From NCBI RefSeq assembly GCF_000003815.2, contig NC_049986.1, forward strand, positions 22,617,976-22,681,975: DNA of 64,000 nucleotides. Reading direction: 5' to 3'. A program made the translations under genes and the position numbers. The notes below the pieces were generated by a model. It was not told the origin of the DNA and ran no database searches. It was given only the letters and a program-made list of their open reading frames with translations. Shown piece after piece: positions 11,608 through 24,339 of this stretch; positions within the stretch are counted from its first letter, which is position 1, and every line of letters begins with the position of its first letter. Source of the DNA: Branchiostoma floridae. Taxonomy: Eukaryota; Chordata; Leptocardii; Amphioxiformes; Branchiostomatidae.

Positions 11608-14270
11608 AAAAGTCGTCCTTTCGTGGGGCACCCAACACTTTATATGTAATATCTGGTTTACATGAAATATTTCAGACGTCAGAAATTAGTATGATCACTC
11701 GAAGCTGTACCTCTTCAATATCTACCCCTTTAAAACGATTCAAACTATGGTACTTGCATGTATTTGTCCCTATAGTGATTCGATAAAATTATCTAGTCTC
11801 GCAGTTACTGTTTTTTATTCGCTTAATGGACGAGTGTAAAACGTTAAATTACAATGGTGTATGTTCAAGAGATTGTAAAGAACGTAGAAATACGCTCACT
11901 CGCTCACTGAACACCTCGAGCACCTTACCTTACGTGTCATTGTAACTTTATAAGTAATTTTTTTTTTCTTTTAAGTGTAAGTCGGTTACCGAACTTTGCA
12001 GATAGCAACGGGTCTCTAACACTGTTTCCAATTTTTAATCTATGCATGTTGCAGTAAATGTATTCTATGCTATTGTCCAAAATAACATCTGTCAATCATC
12101 AAAACGGATATATGATAGCAAATAAGGAACATGAAGTAGCCATTTCTGCATGTCAAGACCAAAAATAAAGCATAATGTTCTTAGCTTAATTAAAAGTTGA
12201 AATAGTAAGTACTCACAACACATTTTGAAACCTCATCACTAACACGCTGTCCGGAAAATCGTACTTCTTCATCCTTTGCTGTCTTTATACTGCTAGTCGA
12301 AAGATTAAATAAATAAATGCTGTTTGTCGATGATTTGTTCCATTTGTCGGATAGGATGAGAATTTATAAGGGAATGTAAAAAGTAAAGAGGCGTATTGGT
12401 AGAAAGCCTGAAGAACATACCAGAAGTTCTATGCTGAACATTGTTTGTAAAAGTATAAATAGAGCTATGGCAAATAAATGTTCACACCCTCTACTCGGAA
12501 TGTTTTTCGATGTGTAATAAAGATAATCTTTCGTGGAAAAGGGACGTTAAGTTTAAACTTCCTCTCTTTAGAATCAGTGGCACACAGTATCTGCAGTTTC
12601 TGGAGTTATATTTGTTCCCAATGACACCGGCTTTGCAAACACGTCGCTCCTTTAATACTACAATTACCTTTTAGTCTGATGGCGCTGAGTACAAAGGTCA
12701 AGTCTGCTTGATATTTCCATCGTCCGGGAGGGAGGGCACTAATAGGTACTTTGCGATTCCTTATTATATTTCAGCCATACCATAGGTATGGTGAAATATA
12801 TTGTATTCGTAATGTTTCTTTCTTTCTTCTTCTTTCTTTCTTTCTTTCTCCTGTCAAATCTTCAAATCGAATCAACTCCGTCGTTCCTGGACCGAATGAC
12901 TTGAAATTTGGCACAAGGGTAGAGTGGGCCAATACCCTTAGGTGTTTTTTTTCATTTTATTCATATCTGCTTCTAAAATGATTTTATTGAGGTTTTATTG
13001 CAATTTTTGGACCACAACTTTATATTTAGGCCCCCTGTACCATGGTATTACATCCAAATGACCTGAAATTTAGCACAGAGTTGCCCTAGGTACTTATTCA
13101 AAGGATCCATGCATAATATTTGGTATAAATCACTTCAAAATGGCTCATTATGGAGGTTTTTGTGGGAGAATTTTGGATTTGTGAGGTGGAAGTGCCGAGG
13201 TCAACGACCTCTAGGTCATTCTGGAAGCCACAGGTGTTTCTGGTAGATCCAATCATCTACATACCTACCTAGTCCATGTTCCTCCAGGTGGTTGGGGGGA
13301 CAAGGTAAATCTAATTAATTATTAGCCAATGAGCAAGGTTATTTTGCTGGAAGAGCCCATTGTTGGTCAGGGGGGTGTTTTTTAAAATTTACTTTAAGAC
13401 TTTGGTGATAATGCCAATGCTTTTTTTAGCGGAAGTGTTTTTGCACTGATCCACTTGACATAAGGCTACTGCTGGGACAGTCCATTTTTGCACATAGGGG
13501 GGATTTTAAAAAAATTCATTTTTGGACATGGGTGATGATTCCGAATTCCATTTGTTGAATGGAACTTGACCCCACCTGAAGACTGTACCTGAGGATTCGG
13601 CAGCCAATCAGCAAGCCTGATGTAATATGGATGAGTCCATTCATGCACAGGGGACTATTAAAAAAATTCAGTTTTGGACTGGGTTGCTTATTATAGAAAA
13701 GGCCATGTATTTCTGGACTTTGGTGATTATGTCAAAGTCCTATTTTAGCGGATGTATTTTTGGATCGCTCCACTTTGCACAGGGGTATAACAGGTAGAGT
13801 CCATTCTTGCAAAGGGGGGGGGGGATTTCTTTCAAATTCAGTTTTGGACGGCTGATGATTCAAAATTCCATTTCTTAGCGGAAGTGTTTTTGGACTGGTC
13901 TATCTTACCCTTCTACATTGGGTGCACTTGAGTCCATTCTTGCAGGGAAGGGGGTTGTACGATTCATTTTTGCTCATACGTGTAATTAGTAGCTTAGGAT
14001 GCTTAGTCATCTTAAGCAGAAGAGTTCCATTTTTGCACATGGGTGATTTTGGAATAGTCCATTGTTGCTTGGGGAAGGAGATGGCTGAAATATGCTGTAT
14101 TTGCTCTCAAGCAAATGTCGGCCTTTCTAGTTACGTTTAATGCCAATATCATGCTCAATTATGTAATATACAACATGTCGTTTTCAAAATTGTGGACGCC
14201 TATTCGACAAGATGATTGCACATGCACTTGGAAACCTCCTTGGTTAAACTACGAATGGGGCTTTCCATTT
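11608..14270. other. Intergenic, repeat-rich region between copies 2 and 3
   Basis: No coding exon is supported. Possible poly(A) signals AATAAA lie at 12164-12169 and 12516-12521. About 12820-12850 is a TTTC-rich tract. About 12870-13110 has two related stretches around ACTTGAAATTTGGCACA / ACCTGAAATTTAGCACA, and about 13380-14060 is a degenerate tandem repeat (listed separately). Confidence 0.6.
13380..14060. repeat. Degenerate tandem repeat
   Basis: Several irregular copies of a block with the words GAGTCCATT(C/T)TTGCA, a G-run, ATTCA(G/T)TTTTGGAC, GATGATTC and AGCGGAAGTGTTTTTG recur at roughly 150-350 base intervals. No coding potential is seen. Confidence 0.55.
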
Positions 14271-14279
14271 TCCCCTGGT

Positions 14280-14345
14280 GCCGTGGAATCATGGGTAAGT
14301 TGGTAACCTGAGTGATGAATGACGTCACGGGGATTCCCCAGTAGC
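14280..14345 (+). promoter_or_regulatory. CRE-NF-kB composite promoter module upstream of OAS-like copy 3
   Basis: TGACGTCA (14320-14327, a full CRE/ATF palindrome) is followed one base later by GGGGATTCCCC (14329-14339, a perfect palindromic kB site). The surrounding GTGGAATCATGGGTAA...GGTAACCTGAGTGA is conserved at 23370-23440 and 31454-31520. It lies about 600 bases before the copy 3 start codon. Binding is inferred from motif match and conservation. Confidence 0.65.
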
Positions 14346-14939
14346 TACTTGTTTACAACTACCCGACCGGTAACTTTACCCTTGTCGCGAGTTGTGCAAT
14401 CAATAGAACGTTCTCGAATCGACTTCTGACGTATGTGGGGCATTCACGGCGACCACTTGGGTGAACAACGCCTGTTTTTTGGTCATGTGATAGCAGACCT
14501 GCCTCAAGGAACGACGTAGCAAGCTGGCATGCACTCGTCGACGTTGCACCTATTCAAATCACATACTTAAAACTTCAACAGGTAAGACTCATAAGTCATG
14601 TACTCTTTACAATTACTTAACCTCACGATTTTGAGGGTCTATTGCTCCATAAACGATGCTTAGCCATTTGTTTAAATGACAAAGTGTACGGTATTTAACT
14701 CAAGTCTATGATTGATATAAGATGATTAGATATCATTAGGCACACCACAATCCTAACTGAGCGGACTTTATGCACTACAAATCCATTCCTATTTCCTCCA
14801 TATCGCCTCCATATTGTTAAAATGTTTGTCTTTTACAGACGTCTACAAGTCAATAATTAACGCCATTTAATTCTCTTTAGCCCGTATCTAGGCTACAGCA
14901 AAAAGACTCACAGCTCTCGACGTTATCAGTGAAACTGCG

Positions 14940-16266
14940 ATGGCGTTCTGCGACAAATGCCCCAAAAAGTGCGATACGAAATTGGGTCTCCTGCAGCACA
15001 AGTATGACAAACACGGTGTAGGGAAATCTTCGCACACCTCATGGAGATGTGATCGGTGTAGGAAATCCTTCTCGGCTGAGCATATTTTGCTGGGACACAA
15101 GGAATACAGAATACACGGTAGACAAGCATCTTTTCACAATTTCCTGATGAATTCAATCAGTCTGATTACGAATTACCAAAGTGAAAGCCAACATGGCACC
15201 TTGATGAGGTATCATGCGGTACCTTGTTTGGCTTATGTTAAGGATCCCAATATACAAGGGAAATATTTCCAGTTTTAATCCTCTAATAATGCACTGGGTG
15301 CGAGTAGTCTTGTCGGCTTTTACATCTGTGACATGTGTCGTAATAACAACTTTATCGATATCGATATCAAACCAAATGGCAAGCATGGTCTTTGTACCGA
15401 AAAAAAGACTCTCTTTCCTGATCCACATGCAGATTTGGAGGACTTGCTGGACAACTTCAAGCCAGATGACATCAATAGGTACATCTCCGGACACCTGCAG
15501 ATGGGGTGGAGTTACAATTATGGCTGCGGGGGTGTGAGCGATAATCTTGCATACTTCTTCCAAAGAATAAACCCTTTGTTCAAGATTATCAGGATCATCA
15601 AGGTACCGATGAATCATACCGATTGTTATAACATTGTTTCCGCTGATTTAGAGAAGAACTTAATACTTTTCATTTCAACATTTGATTCTATAGATAATAT
15701 GATATCAAAGGTTCGTAGTTTTGCACAAAAGCCAAGAAGGCAATGATAACACTGGTCGAAGCCAATCGTGAAATGGCAAAACGGAAACAGTGACATTTAT
15801 TCAACTTTCACAGGAATTCACGTTGATTTATTGCATTTCCGTCTGGTTATCTATTTTAGGGAGGTTCTCTACAAAAGGGTACAGCAATTAGGCCCAAGTC
15901 CGGCATCGATCTTGTGATGTTCATCTCCGAACTACCATCTGTTGATAGCCCAAACTACAGCAGGCAACTAGAGCACCATCTCGAGCAAGTGAAAGACGCT
16001 CTAATTGCAACGAAGAAAGCGAAGAAAAGGTTTGGTAATGCACTTGTCGATAAGCATGTCTCCGTTCAAATCCTTCCTATGGTCAACGTTACCTGTATCA
16101 GAATAAACAGTAAATAATAAACAGTAAACAATAAATTGCGAATGAGATTATCAATCTAATACATTTCTAGTATGGGCTTTGGAGCGTGTTATATCCGTCA
16201 CGCAGACAATACTTTTAGGTAGCGTTCATGTGAGTAAGTATCTCTCTCTCTGTCTCTGTCTGTGTA

Positions 16267-16298
<32 letters not shown>

Positions 16299-18486
16299 TG
16301 TGTGTGTGTATGTGTGTGTGTGTGTGTGTGTGCGTGGGTGCGCGTGTGTGTGCGTGTGTGTGTGAGTGTGCGTGCGTGCGCGTGCGCGCGTGTCTGTCTG
16401 TCTGTTGGTCGCCAAGATAACCCAAGTGCAGCTGCTTGGATTTGAGTTTGGTTGGTACGTAGGTAGCTTGTGACAATTATGTTGCCAACAATGGCCTCGT
16501 GATTGATGAGGAAATGCTACAAAAGCCCTCTTGTCTAAGATGTGTCATACTTTCATAATTTGTGTTATTCGAAGGGAGAATATGATTGACTCATTTATGC
16601 AAATCAGAAACTCATTTGCTTAAAACAATGAGAAACATTTATATGTATTACATGATTCGTCGCTCGTTTTAATATAATTCATTGTAAAGTGATGTTTGTC
16701 GTACATTATTTCAGAGACAGTGTATTGTTAAGGAATGACTTGGTTCAAGAAAAAAAGCAACCACCATAACGTCTCAAGGGCATAATAACCAATACAGATA
16801 TCATGTCGATAGAGGTGTAATTTTATACCTTGATCATTTACCCCTTGTTGATTTCTCTTTTCAACATTTAGCGCACTGACCAGCACAGGTAGTAAACGTC
16901 GCCGTCGGCAGCCGAGAGAGATAAGCTTTATCAAACGGAGAGTTGAGGTGGTGGGTCGCAGTAACCATGCCGTAAAGCTGAGAGTCTATAGCTGGGAGCG
17001 AAAACATGCCGCACATGATGTGGAGATACTACTGGCGAAGGACCTGCTGGAAGCAGACCGTCGTAAGTATAGCCTTCCTGATTGGTTGCAATAAACTGTG
17101 TATAAGTATATGTATTAAGTTGATGACGTAACGTGTATATCCCAGCGGTATCATTTAGAATAACATTAATACGTGCCCTTTGTCTTGGTTTTCATGTGGC
17201 TAATAGATGATGACAAATAGCCAAATAGAATCATGAATATCTTGAGACCACATGATATCGTTTCTGACTACAACTTAGAACACTCCTCTGTCTTGGGCTA
17301 GAGGTGAGCTAATTAACCAGTCGCCCTCTTGATCAACTTCGGGGTCCTAGCAGGAGTCTATTTAGGCCTATAACAAAGAAGCTGATTTGAGGCCTCAGGG
17401 TACAATGAAATCATTTCGGTGGGCAGGGTATATCTACGTATAAAACCTACCTAAACGGTCCCTACCTATCACACGGTAGTGTCATCGCCTATTTATCACT
17501 GTGTACTTTGGCTAAAGATTGGATCGCACCAGGCAAGAAAGAGGAAGTGTACACTATGATGGGTAGAATGAGCAGCAGTGCCAGGGAGAACTGTTCCGCA
17601 GCGCTGGTGGAGCTGCAGGTGGCTTTTGTGGAGAAGCAGCCCAAAGACGTTAAGGACCTCATCCGGATGGTCAAGATGTGGAAGTGAGTAGAATATTTCA
17701 CAACAAAGTTTAAAAGTTAGTACTTGTTGTGTAGGTTTAGGCATCTCCTTTAGGTCATTTTAGACAAAAAGGCTGCAACACATAGAATTTTGTGGGATCC
17801 ATTCCTTCAGGCTTCATTCTGTGTATTTCCTTATTTCCAAATAAGGAGATCTTACGTCGAAGAACACGACCTCACGTCCTACTTACTGGAACTTCTATGC
17901 ATCCATATTCTGCCATCCGGTTTGCTTGGTCATGTGTATATGGCAACTGCATTCAAGAAAGTTTTGGAGATGTTACGCGATTACAACAGCATCTGCGCTT
18001 ATTGGATCGACAACTACTCTTACAGTCGAGTGGTGGCAATGTTGGGGAAACGGTGTGTACATCTATGATGTTTGTCTGTGGTAGAACGTGGATTACAAAA
18101 ATTACATATATATGATTTTGGTCCTGTATCATTTTTATGAAACCTTGTGTCCGTTGCTAATGAGCTAATTTTGAAGCCCAGAATACATTCTATTTCCAGT
18201 TTGCTCCCGGATCCCCAATACAGCAGTGATAATTTTTACTAAATCTCGACATTCATGAATGGCGTAAACTGTTTTAATGTCTGGCAGGCAATCAGAGAAT
18301 TTAGAATAGTAATAATTTCAATGATACTAGTAATAGTATTGACATGTTTATTTCTACACATCATGCAGGCCCCTGATCCTGGACCCGGCCAACCCCTACA
18401 ACAACGTGGCTGACTGCTGTAGGGACTGGGATGCGGTGGCTCGGGCTGCTGAGGATACCCTGAGGAAACCGTTCTTCTCTCGCTAG
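14940..18486 (+). CDS. OAS-like copy 3: two-zinc-finger OAS-like protein with degenerate active site (394 aa, likely pseudoenzyme)
   Basis: Exons: 14940-15117, 15433-15602, 15860-16029, 16872-17062, 17533-17683, 17846-18052, 18369-18486 (1185 bases, in frame, ending TAG). Exon 1 encodes two C2H2 fingers (C4/C7/H20/H25, and one with CDRC...HKEYRIH). The P-loop reads GGSLQKGT and the next motif is [10 protein letters not shown], so the first catalytic Asp is G131 while D133 remains. The third position is E224 ([10 protein letters not shown]) in place of Asp. A basic insert, [10 protein letters not shown] (179-188), is unique to this copy. The C-terminal OAS domain is intact ([12 protein letters not shown]). 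All splice sites and the frame are preserved, so the gene is probably expressed but not a normal synthetase; a dsRNA-binding decoy or scaffold is possible (inference). The closing exon shares the usual SR-stop end. Confidence 0.85.
16240..16402. repeat. GT/GA microsatellite in intron 3 of copy 3
   Basis: (TC)n, (TG)n, (AG)n, (TG)n and (CGTG)n segments in succession, in the intron between the P-loop exon and the third-acidic-residue exon. Confidence 0.93.
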
Positions 18487-19299
18487 TAAGCGTCTTCTTA
18501 CAGTGAGTTCAGAGTGCAGTAATAATGATCAGATCAAGAGATTCAAGATTACTGCTGTTAGCAGGGCTCGACACTATTGTCGCAAAGATTTTTGTATGTG
18601 CTGTACACTATCCCCACCCGCCTCTTATGGTATCGTCAAAGGAAATCACAACACACGTTTACATTTCTTACTTTCTTTATGGCAGGCTAAAATGTTGCGA
18701 AACATTTGGTCCCGTCCTAAGTTGCACCTTGATTTATCCTAATCTTTACTATTTGCCTTTGAATTTGTCTAGCCACTGAAAGTATAAAGATTGATAACAT
18801 CATATCATAGACTTTATTTAGGCCGAAGTATAGCAGCCTTTCACGCAACGTTATCATAGGTTCAGCGAGAAGCCTTTGACTTCCGCACGGTGATCTTGCA
18901 CAGTGTTTTCAATATTCTTCCAGCAATCTTATAGAACCATCTCTGTGGCATGGGATTCGTGTACATGAAAAGTCAGGTACGTGTACGCTTTACGTTTATT
19001 TCTCTCAAACTTTCTCTCCTTTGACAGCCAGAAGTATCAGAGGTATATAAGAAAGTAAAATAGTTTTGTATGTATTAATGTAATTGTTTTACTTAACTTC
19101 GATTTTTAACATCGATATGTAACAGCTATGGCATTCCTAGATGCATACTTTATGCATATGTCTTCATTCATGATTATACGGTAGCTTTATATATCCGTGT
19201 TCTATGTGCACAAGTTATATTCTGAACTTAAAACAGACTAATGATACTTTCATAGACCACCACGTGATAAACTGACTCTTCTTGTTACTCAATACACAG
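18487..19299. other. Intergenic region between copies 3 and 4; 5' exon of copy 4 expected here but not found
   Basis: No zinc-finger exon and no CRE-kB module are visible. An ATG-led open stretch ending at 18974-18980 (CAGGTACGT donor) would end in phase 0, which does not fit the phase-1 acceptor of the next exon, so it is not adopted. About 18664-18822 repeats 6390-6540. Confidence 0.5.
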
Positions 19300-22154
19300 A
19301 CTTAATCGACTTTCTGAGCCGCTATTGGTCTTCTCCGCTTGACGTTCACATTTACATCTCACAACATCTGCAACCGGACGATTCATTCAGGAAAGAATGT
19401 AGCGATGTTGTGGACCGCTTGGCAGACTTCTTCAAAAGAAGCTCTTTGTTCACGGTTAACAGGTTCATCAAGGTGATGGTGCTTGTCACTCCCTTTAAAT
19501 TCTTGTTATTCTGAATTTGTAGTGACAAAGGGTTTCTTTAGATATCATAAACCAGGAGCATACGATGATATTATCTTTTGAATTATGTGTTGAAGGGTGC
19601 ACAGGTAAGTGCATGACGCCTTGTATTCTAAAACTTTACATTTAGCATGGAAGAATCTTTAAGGAGACTTAAAATGACTACCGCTCAACCTAAGACGAAA
19701 TTGATCTCGAATACAATTGGCAAACGACCCGTAACCTTTACTTTTGATTTGATCTGATTTATTGAGATTGCCACATGTGTATGTAAGATGACCTGCTGAA
19801 CACCATTGTCGTGCTGTTGTGTTTTGACTAATCAGAGCGGTTCTCTGGGGAAGGGTACTGCCATTAAGTCCAAGTCTGACATCGATCTTGTGATGCTCAT
19901 ATCAGAGCTGCCACCCATCGACAGCCATGACTACTACCGCCAGTTGCAGTACTATCTTGAGCAGATGGAAAGAGCGATGATAACATCGAAGGACAGGTGA
20001 AGTACATTTTGACAATAATGTTCTTCACGTAATACCATCACATACATTATCATGATATGGTGTCTTTTGGTGGCCCATAATGAACAGAAAATGCAATTTG
20101 CAAGGTTAACATAACACAAAGAATAAAGCACTGATTAACTTTCAAGTTGATAACATTCTGAAGTTCACTGCCCTCATATCTTCGCCAAATGATGTTTAAC
20201 CTTTGAGGCTAACGTACTATAAATGTTTTTCACTGATTATATATACATAGGGTCCACATTCACACACACATAGACACAGACAACCACACACACATACGCA
20301 CACACATACACACTGACACACACACACAACCACACACACACACACACACATACACAGGTACACACACACAGACACACACATACGTATATATACAAAGGTG
20401 TATACACAAACACAAACACACACACAAACGATAACATGGCTTTCTGAAATGTAATTTAGCATCGCCTACAACCTTGAAGTGTTGGGCCGCACTAGCCATG
20501 CCGTAAAACTGCGGGTGAAGACCCAGAAGAGGGACCACGAGTCACATGATGTGGACCTTCTGTTGGCCACAGACCTACTAGGACCTGATCCCACTAGTGG
20601 TGAGTTTCATACTACTTGACGGTCATGTCTTTCCGTTACCAAAAAAAAAAATACTAGTAGAAGTAGATGAATTTGTAAACGTGTCGTAGTTATAGACTTC
20701 TTTATTCTTATCTTATTCATCCAGGGGATACACATATCGCCTATGCTAGCGTTTTTCGATGTGCTCTTGGTGGAAACTGACATCAACATCATAAAATAAA
20801 ATAGTAACAAAAGATAATAACCAAGTTTACAAGAAATATATACCCCCCTCCCACCAATGACATAAATAAAATGAATGTATCTTTGGTCTATCGATGTTTG
20901 TGCTTTAAACTTTGCCAGCTAGGAAGACAGAAGTGTACGCCCTGATGGGCAGCATGAGCAGCAGGATGAGGGAGAGCTGTTCCGCAGCGCTGGTGGAACT
21001 ACAGCGGGACTTCGTGAAGAAGCAGCCCGCAGAAGTGAAGGACCTCATCCGGCTGGTCAAGATGTGGAAGTGCGTAAGAGTTTGGACTTAATTGTGAGAC
21101 CGAGACTTGTCGTTTGATATCTACCAAGAATGTTCTGCTTTGCGCACGTTTGGTGACTTTATCTTGAGACATCTTCCTATGTTGCTTGAATCTTATAGAT
21201 TTATATCTACTGCAAATGTTTGATGTGTACATTTGATTAATGTATTTTCCATGGGATTGACATTTCTACTCTTGTGTTGAACAAGGAAATCATGTGTCAG
21301 AGAAAAAAGCCTGACGTCCTACCCACTGGAGCTGCTCTGCATCCACACCTGGCGCTACAACATGAGCGTGACAGATGCATTCAAGACCGTTCTGGAGCAG
21401 CTGTGTAACTACAGGAGCATCAAGGCCAGCTGGGCCGAAAACTACACTACAGCAAGGAAACAAATTTTGGATCAAAGGTTTGTGTCTCTAAGATCTTTCA
21501 ATTATTCTGTGATAGTGCAACCTTTCAATATATCAATTTCCTAATTGCACCAACATGATTGTCATTGATATTTTGTTGAATAATTCTGGGTGGTCTTGGC
21601 ACTAAGGATATAATTGACATGTAATCACGGTAATATGGGCATGAATGAAGAGCTTAATTACATATTTTGCAACACTGGTAAAAGGACTAGCATTGAATAC
21701 ATGCAACTTCCCCTCGCTTTTTAGTTATAGCTGGTATAAAAGAATTGATATATTTTTGGTTTCGAGTTTTTTTACTTGCATTTGGAATATGTATTTTTCT
21801 AAAGTACTTATCAAGTAGACGAAATATGGAATCGTTGTTTGTACAATCCTACACAATGAATTTCTATATGCGATGTATACAGTCATTATATCACAAAATG
21901 GCAATCGTCATCTTTTCTATTCAAATTACAAGATTTAGATTATTGATGTTCTATGAACCGAACACAGAACTTTTCATGTCTGGTAGTGTGTCAGATAATG
22001 TAACGTCATCCCGATTTTTACTTCTCCATATCACAGGCCCCTGATCCTGGACCCTGCCAACCCCTACAACAACGTGGCTGACCGCTGTAGGGGCTGGCCT
22101 TCGGTGGCTCGGGCTGCTGAGGAGACCCTGCAGAAACCGTTCTTCTCTCGCTAA
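19300..22154 (+). CDS. OAS-like copy 4: OAS-like synthetase, N-terminal exon not identified (at least 310 aa)
   Basis: Exons: 19300-19472, 19836-19996, 20460-20599, 20919-21069, 21286-21477, 22037-22154 (ending TAA). The first listed exon starts in phase 1 and contains no Met, so an upstream coding exon must exist; it was not recognised between 18487 and 19299. The P-loop reads SGSLGKGT (Gly to Ser at the first position, otherwise conserved), then SDIDLVML with both Asp ligands; the third Asp is in HDVDLLLATD. The donor of the 20919 exon is GTGCGT, weaker than the GTGAGT of the other copies. The C-terminal OAS signature is complete ([21 protein letters not shown]). It is predicted to be active. 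Confidence 0.82.
20252..20429. repeat. CA microsatellite in intron 3 of copy 4
   Basis: An imperfect (CA)n tract on the + strand, i.e. the opposite strand sense to the GT tracts in copies 1-3, but in the equivalent intron. Confidence 0.95.
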
Positions 22155-23369
22155 TGAAAATCATCCTCTCTTTGGCACAAGGCCACAACAAAGAGGCAAC
22201 TGTTGAAACTGTTTGATAACAAGCATTCCTCATGATTTGTTATATCTGTCCCAGCATTGCTAGTGATTTCTTGAACTTCTAACATGTTGGATTGCCTTTT
22301 TTTCGCATGTCATTCTGTTCTCTGAAATATCTTACAAATCTACATTTCTCAATTTTCTTTATATATTATGTTTTTATGGTGTGAAGGCTCTACGAAGATT
22401 GTGTTCAGAGTGCAGTGGAACAATGCTGAATGTTTATACGATTCTGTTCGGTGTGTTGGTTGCAATGTATTTACAGAACATAATAGAATCTAGCATGACA
22501 TTGAAGATAAATTTACTTGTGTCTGAGAGGTGTGAACTGAAATATACTCAAAGTTACTGTCAGCAAGGCTCAACAATATTTTCAGTAATTTCAAAGGATG
22601 GTCAGTAATTCAAACTACACAGTTATGTTACCCCCGTTGAACATCAAATTATATCATACTTTTGTAAGTCTTTTCTTGTTTGAATAAATTAAGGTGCTTG
22701 TTATACATTTTTCACCCGAGGTACATCTGACAATTAGATTGATTGATTGATTGATTGGTTGGTTGATGTGATAAACATAAGGTGGTAATCGTATCCGGCA
22801 ACGACAAACAATAAAAACATAGTGCTTTAATCAGATAGGAAATTTTCAACCCTATCTTATGATCCTTATATATTCATATCGAGATTGTCATATTCTTATT
22901 GATATGTAGGTTAAAAATTCAGAGAATTCAGAGTGCTGGTCTAAGATGTCAAAGTTAGGGTTCATGTTATGTTTTAGGTCAAAGCTGTTGAGATCACAGA
23001 AGATTTGCTCTAGCTTTGATCAACTGATTTGAAAATGGGACGTAGGCACTTTATGGCGACAAAAGGTTCTATCTTATTGCCGGTTATGCAAATAAGGTCC
23101 AGAACACGAGATATCGAGTCTGGAAGCTGCATTGCAATACCATACCAAGCCACAGAAGGGTTTAAATTTTCATTTGTTTGAGCCTTTGTTTATTCATGAA
23201 AGCTCAAATCGTCCTGCAGGCTGATTTTCATTGAGGTCAAGAGGCAAAATGCAAGGGTCAAAGTACACGTACGGTTTACTTGAAATGCCAAGTTAAGTAA
23301 CCTCAATTGCTTCAATGCTCAACGCCAAAAAAGAAGCTCAGCAAAGCGAGCACGAGCTTTTCCTTCACG
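22155..23369. other. 3' flank of copy 4 (duplicated downstream of copy 5)
   Basis: No gene is recognised. The sequence from about 22141 to 23450 aligns by eye with about 30303-31530, the 3' flank of copy 5 (for example GTGTTCAGAGTGCAGTG, AACTACACAGTTATGTTACC, AACACGAGATATC). A possible poly(A) signal AATAAA lies at 22683-22688. Confidence 0.6.
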
Positions 23370-23440
23370 CCGTGGAATCATGGGTAATTTGGTAACCTGA
23401 GTGAAGAATGACGTCATGGGGATTCCCCCAGTCTACCTGT
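23370..23440 (+). promoter_or_regulatory. CRE-NF-kB composite module upstream of OAS-like copy 5
   Basis: TGACGTCA at 23409-23416 and GGGGATTCCCC at 23418-23428, again one base apart, within the same conserved block as at 14280 and 31454. It is followed about 900 bases later by the CCAAT/TATA promoter block, so the gene may have two promoters or a distal enhancer-like module (inference). Confidence 0.65.
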
Positions 23441-24339
23441 TTGTAGCTTCCTGCACGGTACATTAACCTGCGGGGCTTCCCACCAATCCCACGGCGCGAG
23501 TTGCGCATGGGAAGGTTCTCGAATCATGAGAAGGTTCTCGAAGCCAGGAATAATATACCTGGGACTTTCCAGGCAGCAGCTTGGTATATACACACCTGCG
23601 GTGCTGACTGCGTCTCTTTCCGTTAGAAGACCCGCCCTAACAGGTAAAGACGTGTTTGTGACTGTTTTCTGGATCGCAGACTGAACATTTCAACAGGTAA
23701 GACTGACAGTTACTGTTGTTCATTTACCGTTTTCCGTGACTTAATAAATAAAAGACGGTTGCGAAAGTATGCCATGACCACTGCTAGTGCCAGTTACATG
23801 TACATGTAGTTACATGATTGAAATAGCCACAACGGCAGTTTAGCCTCATTTTGTAGACTTGGACAGAGCTGATTACACCGTGATTAATCCTTGGCATCTT
23901 ATACGGTCGGCATTGATGTGCCTTACCAACAATGTCTGCTGAAAACTAAACGAGGAAGTTCGTAATTTGGGGCGGGTCATTTTTTCGTAATATAGTAATG
24001 GCGCCACCGTTCGATGATCCAAGAATGCTTTCTTCTTGAAAGGAATATCACTCTGCTAGTGTCTTTAAGCAACTGTATTTCTAACGAAAGCTAAGACCGA
24101 GTACACGGTTGCCTCAAAAGGGGTTTGGTCTTGCTCAACGTAGATTCAAAAGGAACGAACACAGACCTTTGTATTTTTACAGACAGTGATATATGGCCAG
24201 TGGTACACAGTTGCCTATAAATTGTGTTACGCCAATTGTTTCTGTTGGACGCCAACGTTTTGAAGTACTTTCATTTGTTGCCTGAGCCGATGTTTATAAC
24301 TTGTCATTGTATATCGCAATCGAAGCAGTTGGTTGTTTA

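Noticed and set aside
18953-18981. Short ATG-led exon (MGFVYMKSQ) with a good GTACGT donor as first exon of copy 4
   Set aside because: It ends in phase 0 and would put the phase-1 OAS exon at 19300 out of frame. It may still be part of a 5' UTR exon.
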